A stretch of 64,000 nt of DNA from Methylophaga thiooxydans DMS010 (GTDB lineage Bacteria > Pseudomonadota > Gammaproteobacteria > Nitrosococcales > Methylophagaceae), in assembly GCF_000156355.1 (NCBI RefSeq), contig NZ_GG657897.1:164659-228658 (forward strand), in the 5' to 3' direction. This document shows, piece after piece, positions 25,222 to 33,925 of the stretch; position 1 is the stretch's first letter; every line of letters starts with the position of its first letter. A program made the translations under genes and the position numbers. The notes under the pieces are model-generated. The model was not told the origin of the DNA. It searched no databases and worked only from the letters and a program-made list of their open reading frames with translations.

Positions 25222-26577
25222 ATGAGCTTGTTTAAACGTGATTTCGGACTGATAACCAGCGGCGTAATTCTTGGTGCCACGCTGGTCTTCGGCCAAATGG
25301 TCTTTGCAGATAAAGAGGCTGTGAAACCGGATCTTCCGCTTGAAGATCTACGTACTTTCTCCGAAATTTTTGGCCGTATCAAAAGTAGTTACGTTGAACC
25401 GGTCGAAGACAAACAACTCATCGAAAGTGCGATCCGCGGTATGTTATCCGGCTTGGATCCACATTCCACTTATTTAGATTTGGACGATTTCAAGGATCTC
25501 CGCGAAGGTACCTCGGGCGAGTTTGGTGGCTTAGGCATTGAAGTCAGTATGGAAGATGGCTTTGTTAAAGTGGTCGCCCCCATTGATGACACCCCGGCAG
25601 CCGAAGCTGGCATCAAACCCGGTGACCTGATTATTCGTCTAGATGACACTCCTGTTAAGGGCATGACACTCAACGATGCCGTCGATATTATGCGGGGTAA
25701 ACCGGGTAGTAAGCTGTTACTCACCATCATCCGTGAAGGGGCAGACAAGCCACTAAAAGTCGAGTTAACTCGCGCAATCATTAAAGTTGAAAGTGTGAAG
25801 AACAAAATGCTGGAGCCGGGCTACGGTTACGTCCGTATCTCTACCTTCCAGTCGCGAACCGGTGCCAGCTTGCGCGAAGCCATCAGTGATCTGAAAAAAG
25901 AAAACGATGGCAAACTCAACGGTATGGTGCTTGATTTACGTAACAATCCAGGCGGTGTTTTGGATGCCGCTGTCGATGTGTCAGATGCCTTCATAACCAA
26001 AGGCATGATTGTCTATACCGAAGGCCGTATTGCAGACTCTGAACAAAAATTCCACGCAACGCCCGATGATCTACTTAAAGGTGCACCGCTGATTGTTCTT
26101 GTTAATGGCGGCTCGGCATCAGCCTCTGAAATCGTCGCAGGGGCATTACAAGACCAGAAGCGTGCCATCATTCTGGGTAGTAAAACCTTCGGTAAAGGCT
26201 CAGTACAAACGGTGATGCCTTTGACCAATGACACCGCTGTGAAAATGACTACTGCGCGTTACTTCACGCCATCGGGTCGTTCTATTCAGGCAGAAGGTAT
26301 CGTGCCGGATATCGAGATTAATGGCATTCGCGTGGCATCCGTTGAAGACAGCGAGTTCACGCCGCTACGTGAACGTGATCTGGCCCATCATCTGGAAAAT
26401 GGTGAAGCAGAAAACGGTGAAGAAAAGACCGAACAACCGGTGACTGAAAACGCTGAGAGTACTGAACAAACTGACGAAAATACGGAAGCGGAAGCAGAAC
26501 AACCACTTGAAGTCAGCGATTATGTGTTGTCTCAAGCCTTGAACTTATTAAAAGGCATGACCATCCTGAATCGATAA
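25222..26577 (+). CDS. ctpA: C-terminal processing peptidase (S41, CtpA)
   Basis: 451 aa. Periplasmic Ser/Lys protease. The N-terminal hydrophobic stretch is a signal or anchor, a PDZ domain covers about 95-175 (GLGIEVSMEDG, PGDLIIRLDDTPV), and the peptidase core has GGSASASEIVAGAL (Ser) and SKTFGKGSVQ (Lys). After the core, 60 residues are rich in Glu/Asn/Thr (about 395-435) and look disordered. Such proteases trim periplasmic proteins and, with an NlpI-like adaptor, control murein endopeptidases. Located right after envC, so both genes deal with cell-wall remodelling. Confidence 0.97.
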   Translation: MSLFKRDFGLITSGVILGATLVFGQMVFADKEAVKPDLPLEDLRTFSEIFGRIKSSYVEPVEDKQLIESAIRGMLSGLDPHSTYLDLDDFKDLREGTSGEFGGLGIEVSMEDGFVKVVAPIDDTPAAEAGIKPGDLIIRLDDTPVKGMTLNDAVDIMRGKPGSKLLLTIIREGADKPLKVELTRAIIKVESVKNKMLEPGYGYVRISTFQSRTGASLREAISDLKKENDGKLNGMVLDLRNNPGGVLDAAVDVSDAFITKGMIVYTEGRIADSEQKFHATPDDLLKGAPLIVLVNGGSASASEIVAGALQDQKRAIILGSKTFGKGSVQTVMPLTNDTAVKMTTARYFTPSGRSIQAEGIVPDIEINGIRVASVEDSEFTPLRERDLAHHLENGEAENGEEKTEQPVTENAESTEQTDENTEAEAEQPLEVSDYVLSQALNLLKGMTILNR

Positions 26578-26594
26578 TATCTCGGGAGTTATCA

Positions 26595-27149
26595 ATGTCG
26601 AAGGTGCTGATACCTCTGGCAGACGGCTGCGAAGAACTCGAAGCCGTCACGCTGATTGATTTGCTCAGAAGGGCTGGCATCACAGTCACAACGGCGAGCC
26701 TGTCAGCTCAACGGCAACTCACTGCCAGCAGGCAAGTTGGCTTAGTGGCCGATTGCCTGCTCGACGAGGTCATCAACAATGATTTCGACATGATAGTACT
26801 GCCAGGTGGGCAACCGGGTACTGACAATCTAAATAATGATGAGCGTATTCATCTTCTCGTCACACAATTCCAGCAGGCTGGAAAATATATTGCCGCGATT
26901 TGTGCCGCTCCTATCGTACTAGCAGATGCCGGCGTATTATCAGGTCGCCATGCAACCAGTTATCCTGGCGCCTTAGATCCACAAAAATGGTCCGATATCA
27001 GCATCAGTAACGACGCCATTGTTATGGACGACTTTATACTGACCTCCAAAGGTCCGGGAACGGCGATGGATTTCGCCTTGTTAATTATTGAACTATTGAC
27101 TGATAAAACCACACGCGATGAGGTTGAAGCAGGACTGGTTCGTAGCTGA
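26595..27149 (+). CDS. DJ-1/PfpI-family protein (YajL-like)
   Basis: 184 aa. Small cysteine protein of the DJ-1/ThiJ/PfpI superfamily. DGCEELEAVTLIDLLRRAGI carries the conserved Glu. The nucleophile elbow AAICAAP carries the reactive Cys, and GPGTAMDFAL near the end is family-typical. YajL-type members protect against oxidative and carbonyl stress; their claimed deglycase activity is disputed. Formaldehyde-stressed methylotrophs could use such a function, but that is speculation. It lies 17 nt after ctpA and 13 nt before the double-receiver gene. Confidence 0.93.
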   Translation: MSKVLIPLADGCEELEAVTLIDLLRRAGITVTTASLSAQRQLTASRQVGLVADCLLDEVINNDFDMIVLPGGQPGTDNLNNDERIHLLVTQFQQAGKYIAAICAAPIVLADAGVLSGRHATSYPGALDPQKWSDISISNDAIVMDDFILTSKGPGTAMDFALLIIELLTDKTTRDEVEAGLVRS

Positions 27150-27162
27150 AAATACGACTCAT

Positions 27163-27957
27163 ATGGCATCACTGAAAGCGTCTGACTTATCAATCCTGCT
27201 GGTGGAACCTTCAGCCATGCAACTCAAACTCATCATGCGGCATCTGAGTGAAGAAGGTATACAAAAAATCGACGGCGTAGCTAACGCTGCAGATGCTTTA
27301 AAACACATTAGCCAATACCCGCCTGACTTGGTTATCAGTGCCATGTATTTGCCCGATATGACGGCGAATGAGCTGATAGCTGAAATACAGCAGCAACACA
27401 GTCAAGTCATCCCCTTTATGCTGATTTCCAGCGAGACCGCCGCTCGCGCACTAGAGCCAGTAAGGCAAGCCGGGGTGATGGCCATTCTGCCTAAACCTTT
27501 CAACCGAGACGATTTACAACGGGCGATTCGTGCAACGCTGGATGTCATTGATCCAGAAGAAATACAGCTACAAAACTATGATGTCAGCGAATTGAACATC
27601 TTACTGGTAGATGACAGTTTCACCTCGCGTAACCATATCTCTCGGGTATTGAACAGCATGGGGATTGATCATATCGATCATGCTGAAAATGGCCGTGAAG
27701 CAGTTGAATTGTTAGCGGCACGTAAGTATGACCTGATTGTCACCGATCTGAATATGCCGGAGATGGATGGTGAACAGTTAGTGCACTATGTTCGTGACGA
27801 AATAGGGGATGTGATGGTGCCGATATTAATGGCGACCACGGAGAATAATCAAGCCACATTGGGCAACGTCCGCCAGGCCGGTGTCTCAGCAATTCTCGAC
27901 AAACCTTTTGAACCACAAGTCATACGTGACATTCTCTATCGCATGCTCGATGAGTAA
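27163..27957 (+). CDS. Double receiver-domain protein (one degenerate, one canonical REC)
   Basis: 264 aa with two CheY-like receivers and no output domain. REC1 (about 7-125) keeps the LPKPFN lysine. It has Glu in place of one acidic-pocket Asp (ILLVEPS) and Ala where the phospho-acceptor Asp should be (VISAMYLPD), so it cannot be phosphorylated normally. REC2 (about 145-260) is canonical: ILLVDDS, VTDLNMPEMDG and LDKPF. The start is ATG 27163; a longer frame from 27118 overlaps the DJ-1 gene. It could act as a phosphate sink or protein-interaction adaptor in chemotaxis-like signalling. Its stop codon abuts that of metR, which is convergent. Confidence 0.9.
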   Translation: MASLKASDLSILLVEPSAMQLKLIMRHLSEEGIQKIDGVANAADALKHISQYPPDLVISAMYLPDMTANELIAEIQQQHSQVIPFMLISSETAARALEPVRQAGVMAILPKPFNRDDLQRAIRATLDVIDPEEIQLQNYDVSELNILLVDDSFTSRNHISRVLNSMGIDHIDHAENGREAVELLAARKYDLIVTDLNMPEMDGEQLVHYVRDEIGDVMVPILMATTENNQATLGNVRQAGVSAILDKPFEPQVIRDILYRMLDE

Positions 27958-28854
27958 CTACTTACTTACATTTATCCCCTTTTGCTGTCCTAACTCAACA
28001 AAGCGCTGCATATAGACGACATCCTGTTCACCTTCCCGCATGGCTGCGAATAAGGTTTTCATCACGCCTTTCTTGCCTAATTTCAGCACTTTCACTGCCA
28101 TATTTTTCTGATAAAACTGAGCGAGCCAATGAGGTAAAACCGTCACACCACGCTGTAAGCCCACCATTTGTATCATAATATCAATCGACTCCATGGCTTT
28201 ATGTCTGGGGCTGACACCTGCCGGCGTCAGAAATTGGCTATACACATCCAGACGCTCATGAGGCACCGGAAAGGTTAACAGCAACTCATTCGTCAACGCC
28301 TCTGCCTCAATCTCGTCATATACCGCCAGTGGATGATCTGCCGCGACCAGTAAGACTAGTTCATAATCAAACAACGGGGCATATACCAAGCCTTCTCGCT
28401 TTACTATGTCGGGCGTCACCAATAAATCGATATGAAAATTAAGCAAACCTTCCAAACCGGAAAACTGGAATTTATGCACGATATCAACATCCATTTTTGG
28501 CATCGCGATCAGGTAATCTGACAAAATACCTTTCAACCACTCATAGCAGGGATGGCACTCAACCCCGAGACGAAGTATCCCTTGCTGGCCCTCACCATAC
28601 GCTCGCAGCGTATTCTCAGCTTGCTCCAGTACCGGCAAAACCTGTCCTGCAACCCGCAGCAGCAACTCACCGGCCTGTGTAAGACGTAATTTACGTCCTT
28701 GTCGCTCCCATAAAGACACTTCCAGCTTCTGCTCTAAATAACGCATCTGGTGCGACAACGCGGGTTGTGTCACAAACAAGGCATTGGCGGCGGCAGTCAG
28801 GCTGCCGTGGTCAGCCAAGGCCTGAATAATTCGGAGATGGTTTCGCTCTATCAT
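27958..28854 (-). CDS. metR: LysR-type activator MetR
   Basis: 298 aa. The N-terminal winged helix (LTAAANALFVTQPALSHQMR) and the substrate-binding fold are LysR-type. The block FQFSGLEGLLNFHIDLLVTPD matches MetR. It faces metE across 100 bp, the standard metR-metE divergent pair. MetR activates metE with homocysteine as co-activator and represses itself from the shared region. No clear MetR palindrome was found by eye. Confidence 0.93.
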   Translation of the reverse strand: MIERNHLRIIQALADHGSLTAAANALFVTQPALSHQMRYLEQKLEVSLWERQGRKLRLTQAGELLLRVAGQVLPVLEQAENTLRAYGEGQQGILRLGVECHPCYEWLKGILSDYLIAMPKMDVDIVHKFQFSGLEGLLNFHIDLLVTPDIVKREGLVYAPLFDYELVLLVAADHPLAVYDEIEAEALTNELLLTFPVPHERLDVYSQFLTPAGVSPRHKAMESIDIMIQMVGLQRGVTVLPHWLAQFYQKNMAVKVLKLGKKGVMKTLFAAMREGEQDVVYMQRFVELGQQKGINVSK

Positions 28855-28954
28855 CTATGAGTTTTTCTTATAGGTTTGTTAAAAAATATCATTATTACTT
28901 ATATGTCACTGTCTTTACAATGGCGCCACTCAGCTATTTTGTAAGGACATAATT
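28855..28954. promoter_or_regulatory. metR-metE divergent control region
   Basis: 100 bp between the divergent starts, AT-rich in the centre (28868-28905). TAAGGA lies 8 nt before the metE ATG. It must hold both promoters and MetR binding sites by analogy with enteric metR-metE, but I could not find a convincing TGAA-N5-TTCA site. Confidence 0.45.
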
Positions 28955-31234
28955 ATGGTAACAACACACAACCTCGGCTTTCCCCGCATTGGTAAAAACC
29001 GTGAATTAAAATTTTCTTTAGAAGCCTATTGGCGCGGTGAGACAAGCTTAGTCGATCTGGAAAAAACAGCTCAGGACTTGCGTCAAACACACTGGCTTAG
29101 CCAGCAGCATCTTGATTGGGTGCCTGTCGGTGACTTTTCCTTTTATGACCACGTATTAGACACCAGTCTGTTAGTCGGTAATTTGCCTAAACGTAGCGAT
29201 GCCAGACTGGGAGATGTTGATCGCTACTTTCAGGCAGCACGCGGGCAATCCTCAAAAAATCTCGAACAAACGCCAATTGCAGCGGCTGAAATGACCAAGT
29301 GGTTTGATACCAATTATCACTATATGGTGCCGGAATTTGATCAAGACACCCAGTTCCAGCTTCATGCTGAGCGCTATCTTGCTCAATACCAAGAAGCCGT
29401 CAACCAAGGTGTGAATGCAAAACCCGTATTATTAGGTCCGGTCAGCTACCTTTGGCTGGGAAAAGCTAAAGATGATATTGATAAACTGGCACTGTTAGAT
29501 AGCCTATTACCGGTTTATGAGCAATTATTGATAGCCTTGGCCGATGCTGGCGCGGAATGGGTTCAGATTGATGAACCGATTTTGGCCACAGAACTGGGTA
29601 GTGACTGGCAGCATGCATTAACACAAGCGTATTTTTCCCTGCACAAAACACCGGTCAAACTATTATTAGCAAGCTATTTCGGCCCTCTCAGGGAAAACCT
29701 GAATCTGGCTTGCGAATTAGCCACAGCCGGTTTACACATTGATGCCATCAATGCCGCTGATGAATTCGTCAACGTTGTCGACTGGTTACCACCACACAAA
29801 GTCCTTTCCTTAGGTGTTATCAATGGTCGTAATATCTGGAAAACTGACTTAAACAGTACGCTTGATAAGCTAGAACCTATACACCAAAGGCTCGGCGATC
29901 GGCTTTGGTTAGCGCCGTCATGCTCTTTGTTACATGTCCCCGTTGATCTGGAACAGGAAACAACGCTGGATACAGAGATTAGAAACTGGCTGGCCTTTGC
30001 CAACCAAAAGCTTAATGAGCTATCCATCCTGGCGCAGGCATTGAGCTCCGGCAGACAAGCCGTCGCTGAAGAGCTAAACGCTAATGCCGAAGCTATTCTC
30101 AGCCGCCAACACTCAAAACGTGTTCATAAAAAAGCGGTACAAACGCGACTGGAAAATATTTCCAGCGACATGGCACAACGCCAACAGCCTTATTCTGAGC
30201 GGGTGGGCTTACAACAAAAACAGTTTGTTTTGCCGTTATTCCCAACCACCACAATAGGCTCTTTTCCACAAACACCGGCAATAAGACAAAGCCGCCGACT
30301 ATTTAAAAAGGGTGAGTTGGATCAACAACGCTACCACGCTGATATGAAAGCACAGATCGAGTTAGCGATCAGAGAACAAGAAGCAGTAGGGCTGGATGTA
30401 CTCGTTCATGGTGAAGCCGAGCGTAACGACATGGTCGAATATTTCGGTGAACAGCTTGAAGGCTATATCTTTAGTCGCCTTGGCTGGGTGCAATCTTATG
30501 GTTCGCGCTGTGTTAAGCCGCCAATTATCTTTGGTGATATTGAACGCCCCCAAGCAATGACCGTGGACTGGATAAACTATGCTCAATCGCTTACAGACAA
30601 GCCGGTAAAAGGCATGCTGACCGGACCTGTAACTATGCTGAACTGGTCGTTTGTGCGTGATGATCAGCCGCGCTCTGTGACCTGTCAGCAGCTAGCACTG
30701 GCTATTCGTGATGAAGTCCAGGATCTGGAACAAGCCGGTGTCAAAATCATCCAAATTGATGAAGCAGCTCTACGTGAAGGCTTACCTTTACGTCAAAACG
30801 ACTGGCAGACCTATCTCGATTGGGCTGTATTTAGTTTCAAACTATCCGCGAACGGCGTTGCCAATGAGACTCAAATCCATACACACATGTGTTATTCAGA
30901 GTTCAATGACATTATCGAGTCGATTGCTGCTATGGATGCCGATGTCATCACTATAGAAACATCTCGCTCTGATATGGAGCTGCTGGATGTCTTTAACGCT
31001 TTTGATTATCCGAATGAAATCGGGCCAGGCGTCTATGACATTCACAGCCCGAATATTCCATCAGTTGCATCGATTTGCCAGTTGATGGAAAAAGCAGCAC
31101 AGCGTATTCCACCAGAGCGTTTATGGGTCAATCCTGATTGTGGTCTTAAAACGCGGCAGTGGACCGAAGTCAAACCCGCACTTGAAGCGATGGTTAACGC
31201 TGCCAGACAATTACGCCTAGATGTTGCGGCATAA
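28955..31234 (+). CDS. metE: Cobalamin-independent methionine synthase MetE
   Basis: 759 aa, standard length. It methylates homocysteine with 5-methyl-tetrahydropteroyl-triglutamate. The N-terminal domain starts [16 protein letters not shown]. The catalytic C-terminal barrel has [12 protein letters not shown], the zinc-site pieces [17 protein letters not shown] and NPDCGLKTR, and [13 protein letters not shown]. Regulated by the divergent metR. It is independent of vitamin B12, so the cell can make methionine without cobalamin. Confidence 0.98.
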   Translation: MVTTHNLGFPRIGKNRELKFSLEAYWRGETSLVDLEKTAQDLRQTHWLSQQHLDWVPVGDFSFYDHVLDTSLLVGNLPKRSDARLGDVDRYFQAARGQSSKNLEQTPIAAAEMTKWFDTNYHYMVPEFDQDTQFQLHAERYLAQYQEAVNQGVNAKPVLLGPVSYLWLGKAKDDIDKLALLDSLLPVYEQLLIALADAGAEWVQIDEPILATELGSDWQHALTQAYFSLHKTPVKLLLASYFGPLRENLNLACELATAGLHIDAINAADEFVNVVDWLPPHKVLSLGVINGRNIWKTDLNSTLDKLEPIHQRLGDRLWLAPSCSLLHVPVDLEQETTLDTEIRNWLAFANQKLNELSILAQALSSGRQAVAEELNANAEAILSRQHSKRVHKKAVQTRLENISSDMAQRQQPYSERVGLQQKQFVLPLFPTTTIGSFPQTPAIRQSRRLFKKGELDQQRYHADMKAQIELAIREQEAVGLDVLVHGEAERNDMVEYFGEQLEGYIFSRLGWVQSYGSRCVKPPIIFGDIERPQAMTVDWINYAQSLTDKPVKGMLTGPVTMLNWSFVRDDQPRSVTCQQLALAIRDEVQDLEQAGVKIIQIDEAALREGLPLRQNDWQTYLDWAVFSFKLSANGVANETQIHTHMCYSEFNDIIESIAAMDADVITIETSRSDMELLDVFNAFDYPNEIGPGVYDIHSPNIPSVASICQLMEKAAQRIPPERLWVNPDCGLKTRQWTEVKPALEAMVNAARQLRLDVAA

Positions 31235-31288
31235 TTTCCTCTTGGTTTGGGTGAGTAGGGCAAGGATGCCTTATTTATCCAAACCTTT

Positions 31289-32209
31289 TCATTGCCACTT
31301 GTCGGGCAGGTGCGTTTTTAAATACTCAAAAAAAGCCGTCACTTTCGGTGTTTTTGCATAACGATCCAATAGGCAGAAATAATACTCCAGCGGTTCTGCC
31401 TCTACTTCTACATCAGGGCTCTGCTCCTTCTCAAATAGCTGAATTAATGATCCATCAGCAAGAAAGGGCATTGCCACAAAGCTTGCTAAACGGGCAATCC
31501 CACCACCCGAAATAGCCAGTCGCGCCAACAGATCAATATCGTCACTGATCATCGTTGCCTTAACTTCGGGCTCATAACGCACACCATCGCGTATAAACGC
31601 CCAACGAAAGATCTTGCCCTCCACCGGAACCCGAAACATCAAACAGTTATGCTGTAACAAAGCCTGTGGTGTATCAGGACACCCGACTTGTTTTAAGTAA
31701 CTAGGCGAAGCACAGAAATGTAACGGCACCGTTGCTACTTTTCGAGCAACGATGCCTTCTTCAAGCTGCTGTCGAATGCGGATACTGACATCAATCCCTT
31801 CACCAATATGATCGGGGCGCCTATCTGTCGCCACAACTTCTAGACTTATTTGCGGGTAAGCGGCTTGAAAGCCAGGAATTAACGGTGCCAGAACATGGCG
31901 AGCAAATGCCGCAGAGCAAGCGACGGTTAATTTACCGCTCACCTCACCTTGTGATGCTGAAACAGCTTGTTCTGCTAACTCTAATTCCTGTATCAGACCT
32001 TTAACTCGTTGATAATAGACTTCACCACTATCGGTTAATGCCAAGCTTCGTGTCGTTCTGGTTAGTAACCTTGCGCCCAAGCCTTTTTCTAGCCTGGCGA
32101 TATTCTGACTGGCAGCTGCCGAACTGATGTTGAGCCGCCTTGCTGCCGCAGCGATACTCCCTAACTCCACCGCCCTGACAAAGCTCTCGATGCCACGCAA
32201 TGTATCCAT
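31289..32209 (-). CDS. LysR-family transcriptional regulator
   Basis: 306 aa. The N-terminal winged helix reads SIAAAARRLNISSAAASQN with LLTRTTRSLALTDSGEVYY, of the CrgA/DmlR-like LysR group. The effector domain is complete. The target is not known. It is divergent from a small DUF2798 gene across 129 bp rich in TTAA/ATTAA, which is the most likely target. The organism has several LysR genes; this one has no metabolic gene nearby to hint at the effector. Confidence 0.93.
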   Translation of the reverse strand: MDTLRGIESFVRAVELGSIAAAARRLNISSAAASQNIARLEKGLGARLLTRTTRSLALTDSGEVYYQRVKGLIQELELAEQAVSASQGEVSGKLTVACSAAFARHVLAPLIPGFQAAYPQISLEVVATDRRPDHIGEGIDVSIRIRQQLEEGIVARKVATVPLHFCASPSYLKQVGCPDTPQALLQHNCLMFRVPVEGKIFRWAFIRDGVRYEPEVKATMISDDIDLLARLAISGGGIARLASFVAMPFLADGSLIQLFEKEQSPDVEVEAEPLEYYFCLLDRYAKTPKVTAFFEYLKTHLPDKWQ

Positions 32210-32338
32210 AAGGCATATAAACCATTAAATATTTAATTTATTAAGTTTACCTTAATAGTTTATGTAGCCGAAATCCACTACCGAGTCGACATCGTCGTGC
32301 GTAAAGTATTAACCATGAGTTACTTAAGGAGAAAACCG

Positions 32339-32599
32339 ATGTCATCCCTGACAGCAGCTATAACAAGAAAATTGCCTGCAAGCACAACACCTGTGGTGTT
32401 TGCTTTTTATATGTCCGCGATTATGGCTGTTTTGATGTGCTTAATCATCACCGGAGCCAATCAAGGAGTTAGCGCTCACTATCTTGAAGATGCTTTTAAT
32501 GCCTATAAGATAGCAATGCCTTCAGCCTTTATCTGTGTGATGGCGGTAAGACCTTTGGTGGGCTATTTAGTACAGAAAACAGTTCAAACAAAAGCATAA
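32339..32599 (+). CDS. DUF2798 small membrane protein
   Basis: 86 aa with two hydrophobic helices (PVVFAFYMSAIMAVLMCLIIT and the KIAMPSAFICVMAVRPLVGYL region). It matches DUF2798, a family of two-helix proteins with unknown role, often next to LysR regulators. Start ATG 32339 is chosen because AAGGAG stands 8 nt upstream; a longer frame from 32297 adds non-conserved residues. The LysR gene next door is divergent and probably controls it. It ends 2 nt before the convergent mfnB stop. Confidence 0.85.
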   Translation: MSSLTAAITRKLPASTTPVVFAFYMSAIMAVLMCLIITGANQGVSAHYLEDAFNAYKIAMPSAFICVMAVRPLVGYLVQKTVQTKA

Positions 32600-32601
32600 G
32601 T

Positions 32602-33297
32602 TTAGCTGGCAAGACTAATTTCGGACTGCATCTTATCTGCAATTCTCATTGCCAACGATAACTGTAAAGCTTGGGTACGTTGGCGCTTGTCACATAAGGC
32701 ACTACGAAAACCTAAGTAGTCCGCATTGAACGGTTGGAGTAATGTAATATCATCGATTGCCAACGCTCCCGCCAAACCACACAGCATACTCAACTCGTGT
32801 GCTCTACTCACAAAAGTCCTGAGCTGCTGCTCAGACCAGTGATCAAACAAACGTAAACCATCTTTTGTGGCGGTATCCACCATCACACCGGCAAAACCGG
32901 CCTGCTTGATAAGTGATAGGTCTAATTCTGTCTTCTGATCAGCAAACACAACGGCAATGGTAGGGGTTTTGAGTTTGGCTAGGGTTGTTTTCAGCTCCAA
33001 CAAGCAGCTTTGCAGGTTTTTATCCGCGAATAAGCCCACTTTGACATAATCAACACCGCTGCTCGCCATTGCCGTAACGGCCTCTGCGATAACTGGCGCT
33101 TTCATCGGCAAATCACCCACCGTTGCACTAGTTAAACAACGTCCATCAAGCCACTGCACAATGGTCTCTACGTCATAAACAGATAAAGCACCCAATGCGC
33201 CTTGTGAGGGGTTTTTCAGATCCAGAATATCTGGCAGACACGAGAGCAGCGTTTGTGCCTCTGCCAGTGACTGCACGCTGGCCAACCATTTAGTCAT
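32602..33297 (-). CDS. mfnB: (5-formylfuran-3-yl)methyl phosphate synthase MfnB
   Basis: 231 aa TIM-barrel enzyme (former DUF556). It makes the furan ring of methanofuran from two glyceraldehyde-3-phosphate molecules. The family signature LDLKNPSQGALGA (with the Schiff-base Lys) is near residue 27, and VDYVKVGLFA and AGFAGVMVDTA follow. Start is ATG 33297, which overlaps the DUF447 stop by 8 nt; a TTG two codons earlier is possible. Last gene of the methanofuran/methanopterin operon. In methylotrophs this makes the cofactor for the Fhc complex encoded at 58-63 kb. Confidence 0.92.
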   Translation of the reverse strand: MTKWLASVQSLAEAQTLLSCLPDILDLKNPSQGALGALSVYDVETIVQWLDGRCLTSATVGDLPMKAPVIAEAVTAMASSGVDYVKVGLFADKNLQSCLLELKTTLAKLKTPTIAVVFADQKTELDLSLIKQAGFAGVMVDTATKDGLRLFDHWSEQQLRTFVSRAHELSMLCGLAGALAIDDITLLQPFNADYLGFRSALCDKRQRTQALQLSLAMRIADKMQSEISLAS

Positions 33298-33874
33298 GCT
33301 CAATGTGAATACCTGCCTGTTCTATTTTTTCCATTAACCAACCCCAAGCTTCTAACTCACGCTCTCCGGCTGTTTTTTCGATTCCGATACGGAGGTAGGC
33401 GAGCTCTTCGCGTATCTTCTGCTCAGATAACATGCCAATGCGGCTGACCAAAATTGCTGCTTCAATCACCGCACTTTGGGCACGATTGAAACCGCGGTAG
33501 GGCGCATGACTCAGTTCTTCAACTACCTGGCCGTAGAAACAAGCACGAGGGTCATCATCATCAACCCGTTTAATCTCTAATTCACTGTGAGATAAGGCCT
33601 GCTCTAAATACTCACCTTTAATTTGTTTACAGGGCAGGGTAGGCCAGTCTCGTCGGCCGGTTAATGCGCCAGCAAACACGCGCACATCATCCGTGTAATT
33701 AATGGTGCATTGCGGATGTCTTTTCAGGTTATCGTAGGTCGATGAGGGTTTGAATGGTTTAATATGAAAGTAACCATTTACTTCGCTTATGCCCATTGGC
33801 GCAGAATGTGGTCTACCACCTTCATCCAAGGTTGTTACGATAACTTCATGTATCCGACTTGTCAGCCGTGCCAC
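33290..33874 (-). CDS. DUF447-family protein of the C1 cofactor operon
   Basis: About 194 aa, FMN-binding split-barrel-like DUF447 family, found in methanogens and H4MPT-using methylotrophs. Marks are EVIVTTLDEGGRPHSAPMG, KPSSTYDNLKRHPQCTINY and the C-terminal helix pair. The frame is open to 33922, but the likely start is GTG 33874, which has AAGGGG 8-13 nt upstream. This start lies inside the 3' end of the DHPS-like gene (29-bp overlap). A GTG at 33922 gives a 16-residue longer protein. The exact reaction is not established; location between pterin and furan genes supports cofactor synthesis. Confidence 0.85.
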   Translation of the reverse strand: MARLTSRIHEVIVTTLDEGGRPHSAPMGISEVNGYFHIKPFKPSSTYDNLKRHPQCTINYTDDVRVFAGALTGRRDWPTLPCKQIKGEYLEQALSHSELEIKRVDDDDPRACFYGQVVEELSHAPYRGFNRAQSAVIEAAILVSRIGMLSEQKIREELAYLRIGIEKTAGERELEAWGWLMEKIEQAGIHIEHD

Positions 33875-33925
33875 AAGCGCGCCCCTTTTTATTGTCTGTT
33901 TGCTCTGCCGTGCCACAGGCACGAT
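33846..33925. repeat. Duplicated 42-bp segment at the DHPS-like/DUF447 overlap
   Basis: On the minus strand the segment around GTGGCACGGC occurs twice, its cores 42 bp apart (first GTG at 33916, second at 33874). In the DHPS-like frame it encodes ACGTA twice, in the DUF447 frame VAR twice. The second copy carries the likely DUF447 start. It looks like a tandem duplication that lengthened the DHPS-like C-terminus and created a second possible start for DUF447. Confidence 0.6.
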
